Source of the DNA: Saccoglossus kowalevskii | Taxonomy: Eukaryota; Hemichordata; Enteropneusta; Harrimaniidae | Assembly: GCF_000003605.2 (NCBI RefSeq) | Contig: NW_003134342.1 | Coordinates: 368,441-394,997 of the forward strand | Direction of reading: 5' to 3' | Length of the DNA stretch: 26,557 nucleotides | In this document: positions 22,752 through 26,557 of the stretch, piece after piece | Position numbering within the stretch: the first letter of the stretch is position 1 | Layout: every line of letters starts with the position of its first letter | Made by a program: the position numbers and the translations under genes | Notes under the pieces: generated by a model | The model's input: the letters and a program-made list of their open reading frames with translations, nothing else | The model's database searches: none | Told to the model about the DNA's origin: nothing

Positions 22752-23203
22752 GTAAGTCGTCTTTTCTGTTCATTTATGAAAATTTTTTCAATAACGGCTG
22801 TTCCATGATACTTGCTCTATTAGAAGCGCTCCTGGATATACCAAAATGGATATACAGAATTCACCTATACCGAAATTTGCCTTTATCAGTGTTTGAAATT
22901 ACTGCCTACCCATATGTCTGAGACATGTAACTATCCAGTCAGGTTGGAAAAAATCAAAAATTGCTTGCCATATTGCATTATGATGTATCAAAACAAAATA
23001 AATAGTAAAAATAGCAAAATATTAAAATAGTTTGAATAATCTTAATTTCAATGTTTCTGTGAACCAATCTTTATGTTGTGAGTTAGGGTAAAAGGTGGAA
23101 CAGATGTACTAATATTATAAATGGATTATGCAAATTATATGCTAATTAATACGCACATTTGCTATTTCTAATTGTCTAAAGCTATATAATCATTTTTTTT
23201 CAG
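22752..23203 (+). other. Cav2: CaV2 intron 6
   Basis: A 452-base AT-rich intron, GTAAGT to TTTTTCAG. Nothing else is visible. Confidence 0.88.
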
Positions 23204-23307
23204 ACAAATAACGCTTCAGGAAGTACTTGGACATGGCTTTATTTTGTGCCTCTAATTATACTAGGTTCTTTTTTTATGCTCAATCTTGTTCTTGGTGTTT
23301 TAAGTGG
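23204..23307 (+). CDS. Cav2: CaV2 alpha1 exon 7: end of P-region and S6 of domain I
   Basis: The exon is 104 nt, equal to the human exon 7 size I recall. It enters in phase 0 after a T8 CAG acceptor and exits in phase 2. It reads [20 protein letters not shown] then [15 protein letters not shown]. The hydrophobic S6 lines the inner pore, and the [11 protein letters not shown] junction with exon 8 is nearly invariant in high-voltage-activated channels. The donor is GTAAGTG. Upstream exon 6 ends VLYM, so the protein reads VLYMTNNASG, matching the family. Confidence 0.96.
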
Positions 23308-24434
23308 GTAAGTGATAACTGAATACTATAAAATTACTTTAATTTTGCGTGGAATTACTAGTAATTCTCACTATTTTTGCTGAAAGAGTGATTCAGTGAA
23401 AATAAAATCCAGTGAATATACCTTTTTTCTTATATTTTACATTCAACTTGCCAAAAACCAATGAAAATAAATTCCATACAAAATACCCAAAATATCTAAT
23501 AAAATTAATTCCAGCTAAAATAAAGTATTCAACTGTAACTGATGCTGAGGTTCTTCCTAAAGTTGGGTGTTTCAGATTTATTCTTGAATTTGTGTGAGCG
23601 AGACTAAAGACATTTAACCTCCTGTTTTTTCATAACCTTTATGAAATATGGTTTTCAAAACATTAAATCATGCCATTGTAGTATTATCTTATGAATATAC
23701 CATTAGTTTAAAAACGTAACATTTGATGAGTGATAAAAAGTTTTGGCATCAAAGCAGAAGCACTGAAATACTAAAAAAACTCATTTACTCTGTTTGGGAA
23801 TGAAGTGCTATTGTCATTTACTTGATTAGTATAGTGTCTCTGAACTTGATACAAATACTTTTCGCTCAAAAGATTTTTTGGGCGTTTTTTATGGAATTTA
23901 TTTTCACTGATTTTTGACGAGTTGAATGTTAAATATAGGAAAAAAAAGTATATTCACTGGATTTTGTTTTCACCGAAGCATCCCTTCATTGAAAAAAGCG
24001 AAAATAAATTCCAAGCCGAAATATTCTACAGTATTACAAATCAAGAAAATGTTCATTTGGGGGAAAGGTTAAAAAAACATTGTTTCAGGGATTTTGGTAT
24101 TCTAGACAACTGAAAAGGAGTATGATAAGAAGATGATCAGTTTTTTTAGTCACAATCATGTTAAGGGTGGTGGAAGATTCGAAGATAAAAAATATATATT
24201 TTTCAAGCTAGATACAAAAATAAAAATAAATTGCTTGTAAGTTGTAGCAGGGAAAAACTGTTTTGGGATCAATAAAAATAAAAATGTGTTGGTCTTCCAA
24301 CCCCCCTTGTTTTCAAATGGGGGATCCCTTATCAGGTTCAGTAACAAGATGTACTGTACGATTTGTAGATGTTGATTTGTTCAGGGGTGATGTGATGTTC
24401 AGAAATGTCAACAAATATAACCTATGCTTTACAG
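23308..24434 (+). other. Cav2: CaV2 intron 7
   Basis: GTAAGTG donor and GCTTTACAG acceptor. Most of its first two thirds is a long inverted repeat (see 23318-24036). The frames on either strand near 24156-24504 are shadows of the intron end and exon 8. No additional exon is seen. Confidence 0.85.
23318..24036. repeat. long inverted repeat, arms of ~170 bp
   Basis: The left arm (about 23318-23505) and right arm (about 23868-24036) are reverse complements with moderate divergence. The best block is 23396-23428 against 23941-23973: 33 bases with two mismatches. A second block, TGAAAATAAATTCCATA (23462-23478), matches perfectly with 23890-23906 at the same offset. Similar phrases (CCAGTGAATAT, GAAAATAAATTCC) occur near 3240-3420, so the arms are probably two opposite copies of a dispersed repeat or one foldback element. 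The pre-mRNA could fold into a long duplex. Confidence 0.75.
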
Positions 24435-24607
24435 TGAATTTGCAAAAGAGAGGGAAAGAGTGGAAAATCGGAGAGCTTTTTTGAAACTGCGACGGCAACA
24501 GCAAATTGAAAGGGAGCTTAATGGCTACCTCGAATGGCTTAGTAAAGCAGAAGAAGTCATGTTACAAGATGACTCAATCACTGAAGATGAAAAGGCTGTC
24601 ATAGAAG
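24435..24607 (+). CDS. Cav2: CaV2 alpha1 exon 8: start of I-II linker with beta-subunit AID
   Basis: The exon is 173 nt, phase 2 entry, phase 1 exit, donor GTAGGT. It reads [20 protein letters not shown], then [20 protein letters not shown], then [17 protein letters not shown]. The alpha-interaction domain QQ-E--L-GY--W----E binds the cytoplasmic beta subunit. The QQIER stretch is the QxxER form associated with G-protein beta-gamma inhibition in CaV2 and differs from the QQLEE of CaV1, which supports the CaV2 call. The AID has WL where the usual sequence is WI. The acidic tail after the AID continues into exon 9. Confidence 0.96.
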
Positions 24608-25713
24608 GTAGGTAAAAGTGGGCTGCTCAAATAGATGCATTTGTATGCTCTTTTGATTGCTCTGGGTTGGTTGTACAATGTAGTTTGATACATTTACCCT
24701 ATCAGTTTTCTTGGTATACATTGAATCTTTTCACGAACCACTTCTATGTATCAATTCACCATTCAATCAACATGTAACGCAAATATAAATGGTGAAGTTT
24801 CTAGCAAGATTTCTAGTTTTGAATATCAACATTTTTGACAAATAATTTTGCCATAATAAATCCAACAATAAACTTTTCAACTACCATTACAAGCTTTTTA
24901 TTGGGCAGCCTTCAGGTTGTTTTCAGCGGCATGTTCCACCATTCAATCAACGATAGTGTCGCTTTTGGCGGTTGTGAAAACATGTTGCTACTGATCAGAG
25001 TATTTGAGCAATTAAAAACTGAGGTTTGTTTCAACGCAATCCCTGAAAAAGTCAGACTAAAGACGTAGAAAAAAAAATCATTTTCTTTAATGATAGACTG
25101 GTTTTGACTTATTTTGTCACTGATATTCCACCGATTATAATATGTCAGATTAGTCAATCAGACTAATTTCAGAGAATTATTTATTCTATTATTTACATGA
25201 ACCTGTATTAGTATCAATTTAAAGGTCGGTGGTCGTTGCGTTGAGCATGTACAACATTTGTGTTGATAAACATTGATTTTCCCACAGTTCAATGCTCTCT
25301 TTTAATGTATGAGTATGATTTTTGACCTGGACATCACGTCATGCACTATTTACTGCAGGCGACTCCTTCAATACTTTCCAATCACCTAAAAATACCTAAT
25401 TAAAGCTTTGTAATGTCTTAGTTTGTACTCGTTGATCTGCGAAACAGACAAAGTCACCATCTTTGTTCATATTACCCTCATTGACATTATTGTAGAAAAT
25501 TTGTGAATTTTTTACCTTCAAACAATGCAAATGTACCAGCGAGAATTAATTGGATACTATGAACCCATATGAATAATACTTAAGGAACTTTTTCCTGAAC
25601 ATCAATGGATTTTCTGAGATTAGTCTAATTGCTGTTATGAATAGGTTTGAACGAGTCTTTTGCTTTGAACAAATGCGGCAGCCTATTATATTCAACAACA
25701 ATTTTGTTTTCAG
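24608..25713 (+). other. Cav2: CaV2 intron 8
   Basis: GTAGGT donor and TTGTTTTCAG acceptor. It contains a partial MITE-like copy (25219-25474). A frame at 24835-25068 has no family resemblance and no flanking splice sites that would keep the channel frame. Confidence 0.83.
25219..25474 (+). mobile_element. MITE-like element, copy C (right end lost)
   Basis: Starts TTAA then AGGTCGGTGGTCGTTGCG and follows copy B over most of its length (ACATTTGTGTTGATAAACAT; TTTGTACTCGTTGATCTGCG). The right inverted terminus is not recognisable, so the end near 25474 is approximate. More diverged than copies A and B. Confidence 0.7.
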
Positions 25714-25797
25714 CAAGGAGAAGGGCAGCATCAATGAGACAGAAGAAAATGGGGGAAGATGGGGAATATGCAGATGATGATGAAGAAGACATGAGTG
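25714..25797 (+). CDS. Cav2: CaV2 alpha1 exon 9: charged I-II linker segment
   Basis: The exon is 84 nt, phase 1 in and phase 1 out, acceptor TTTTCAG and donor GTAGGT. It completes the codon begun by exon 8 as Ala, then reads RRRAASMRQKKMGEDGEYAD and DDEEDMS. The E-A/G-RRRAA junction after the AID is typical of CaV2 I-II linkers. The rest is a basic patch followed by an acidic cluster, as expected of the variable cytoplasmic loop. RRRAAS could be a basophilic kinase site (inference). The frame is fixed by exon 8; the coding region continues outside the window. Confidence 0.9.
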
Positions 25798-25957
25798 GTA
25801 GGTTCCTCTTCATTATAATATTATAAAGAGCATTGGTAATAGGTTCATTTCAAAGGTGACATTTTTGAGAATAAGTATTAATTAAGGCTTGAGGATAATG
25901 GTTACCAAAAAATGCTTGTTCTGCACATCTGCCAACAAAATATTTTTCCCCTTTTTT

Positions 25958-25989
25958 GACTCCCATGTGCGAAGCACAAAATGGGAGTC
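25958..25989. repeat. short hairpin at the head of a repeat block
   Basis: GACTCCCAT at 25958-25966 pairs perfectly with ATGGGAGTC at 25981-25989. Inside, GTGC and GCAC extend the stem across a small bulge. It directly precedes the TG tract and tandem repeat, so it may be the end of one composite repeat element. Confidence 0.65.
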
Positions 25990-26009
25990 TTTGCAGTTAG
26001 TGTGTCTGT

Positions 26010-26010
26010 A

Positions 26011-26062
<52 letters not shown>

Positions 26063-26070
26063 TATGTGTG
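26010..26070. repeat. (TG)n microsatellite
   Basis: About 60 bases of TG with a few TATG interruptions. The frames on both strands through it (poly-Val/Cys and poly-His/Thr) are artefacts. Confidence 0.95.
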
Positions 26071-26076
26071 TCCGAC

Positions 26077-26557
26077 TGTTCCACTGCTATCTCAAGAACC
26101 ATACATCGGTTTTTGATGAAACTTGGTGCATAGATGCTCTGGGCCAATGCGCAGATTTGATTAGGTTTTGGTAAAAATCCATGCTCGTTAATTACCTAAT
26201 TTGCATGATAATTAGCTGATTTTTAGCTGTTCCATGATTGTTCCACTGATATCTAAACAACCACTCATTGGATTTTGATGAAACTTGGTACATACATGCT
26301 CTGAACTAATGCTAGGTTTTGATTAGTTTTTGGTAATAATCCGTGGATACTAATTACCTAATTTGCATAATGATTAGTCAATTTTTGTTTTTTCCACTGA
26401 TATCTCAAGTACTAATCATCACATTTCAATGAAACTTGGTACATAGATGTCATATGACACTGCACAGACCTGATAGTTTTTATGGTAATATCAGTACATA
26501 TTAATTACCTAATTTGCATAATTAATTTTCAGCATTTGATATAAGTACTAATCATCA
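26077..26557. repeat. tandem repeat, ~150-160 bp unit, three copies, continues past window end
   Basis: Units begin near 26077, 26239 and 26389 with TTCCACTG(C/A)TATCT. Each contains GATGAAACTTGGT-CATA or AATGAAACTTGGTACATA, then GGTAATA-like sequence, and ends near TAATTACCTAATTTGCAT. Similarity is high but imperfect. No coding function is apparent. Confidence 0.85.

Larger units (their letters stand above)
25798..26557 (+). other. Cav2: start of CaV2 intron 9 (partial)
   Basis: GTAGGT donor. The intron runs past the window end and is largely a repeat block: hairpin (25958-25989), TG microsatellite and ~155-base tandem repeats. No exon is seen. Confidence 0.8.

Noticed and set aside
24835-25068. 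Possible extra exon in intron 8 (77-codon frame preceded by TTTTCAG)
   Set aside because: Exon 8 joins directly to exon 9 in the phase and sequence typical of CaV2; the frame shows no channel-like residues.
25889-26147. Long frames on both strands through 26000-26070 (poly-CV and poly-HT)
   Set aside because: Translation of the TG microsatellite.

Overview
The window is animal genomic DNA. It is AT-rich with long introns and carries the 5' part of one plus-strand gene for a voltage-gated calcium channel alpha1 subunit of the CaV2 (P/Q-, N-, R-type; cacophony/unc-2) class. Nine coding exons are readable (7393-25797). They cover nearly all of homologous domain I (S1 to S6, including the pore glutamate) and the start of the domain I-II linker, with the beta-subunit binding site (AID). 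The N-terminal exon lies upstream of the window; domains II-IV lie downstream. Exon sizes and phases match what I recall of vertebrate CaV2 genes. The diverged protein, single-copy style and repeat content suggest an invertebrate with conserved introns (for example a lophotrochozoan or an invertebrate deuterostome). I cannot name the phylum from sequence alone.

Layout: 1-7392, 3' part of intron 1, ending in AC after a perfect minor-spliceosome branch site; 7393-7498, IS1; 7499-14468, intron 2; 14469-14608, IS2-IS3; 14609-17484, intron 3; 17485-17579 and 18107-18252, two alternative IS4 exons; 18253-21217, intron 4; 21218-21370, S4-S5 linker and IS5; 22555-22751, extracellular loop and P-loop; 23204-23307, IS6; 24435-24607, start of I-II linker with AID; 25714-25797, charged I-II linker; 25798-26557, start of intron 9, filled with tandem repeats.

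The most notable biology is the pair of IS4 exons. They have the same phases, so including both or neither breaks the frame. One (4a) lacks the outermost S4 arginine and has a short S3-S4 loop; the other (4b) has the full S4 and a long polar loop. This is a splice switch on the domain I voltage sensor. The second notable item is the AT-AC (U12-type) end of intron 1.

The introns hold a small family of TTAA-flanked, inverted-repeat MITE-like elements (five copies), a long inverted repeat in intron 7, a hairpin element in intron 3, minisatellites and microsatellites. CpG and CACGTG content is high in the first ~15 kb and drops sharply after ~16 kb. I found no convincing second protein gene, no RNA gene and no CRISPR or prokaryotic feature.
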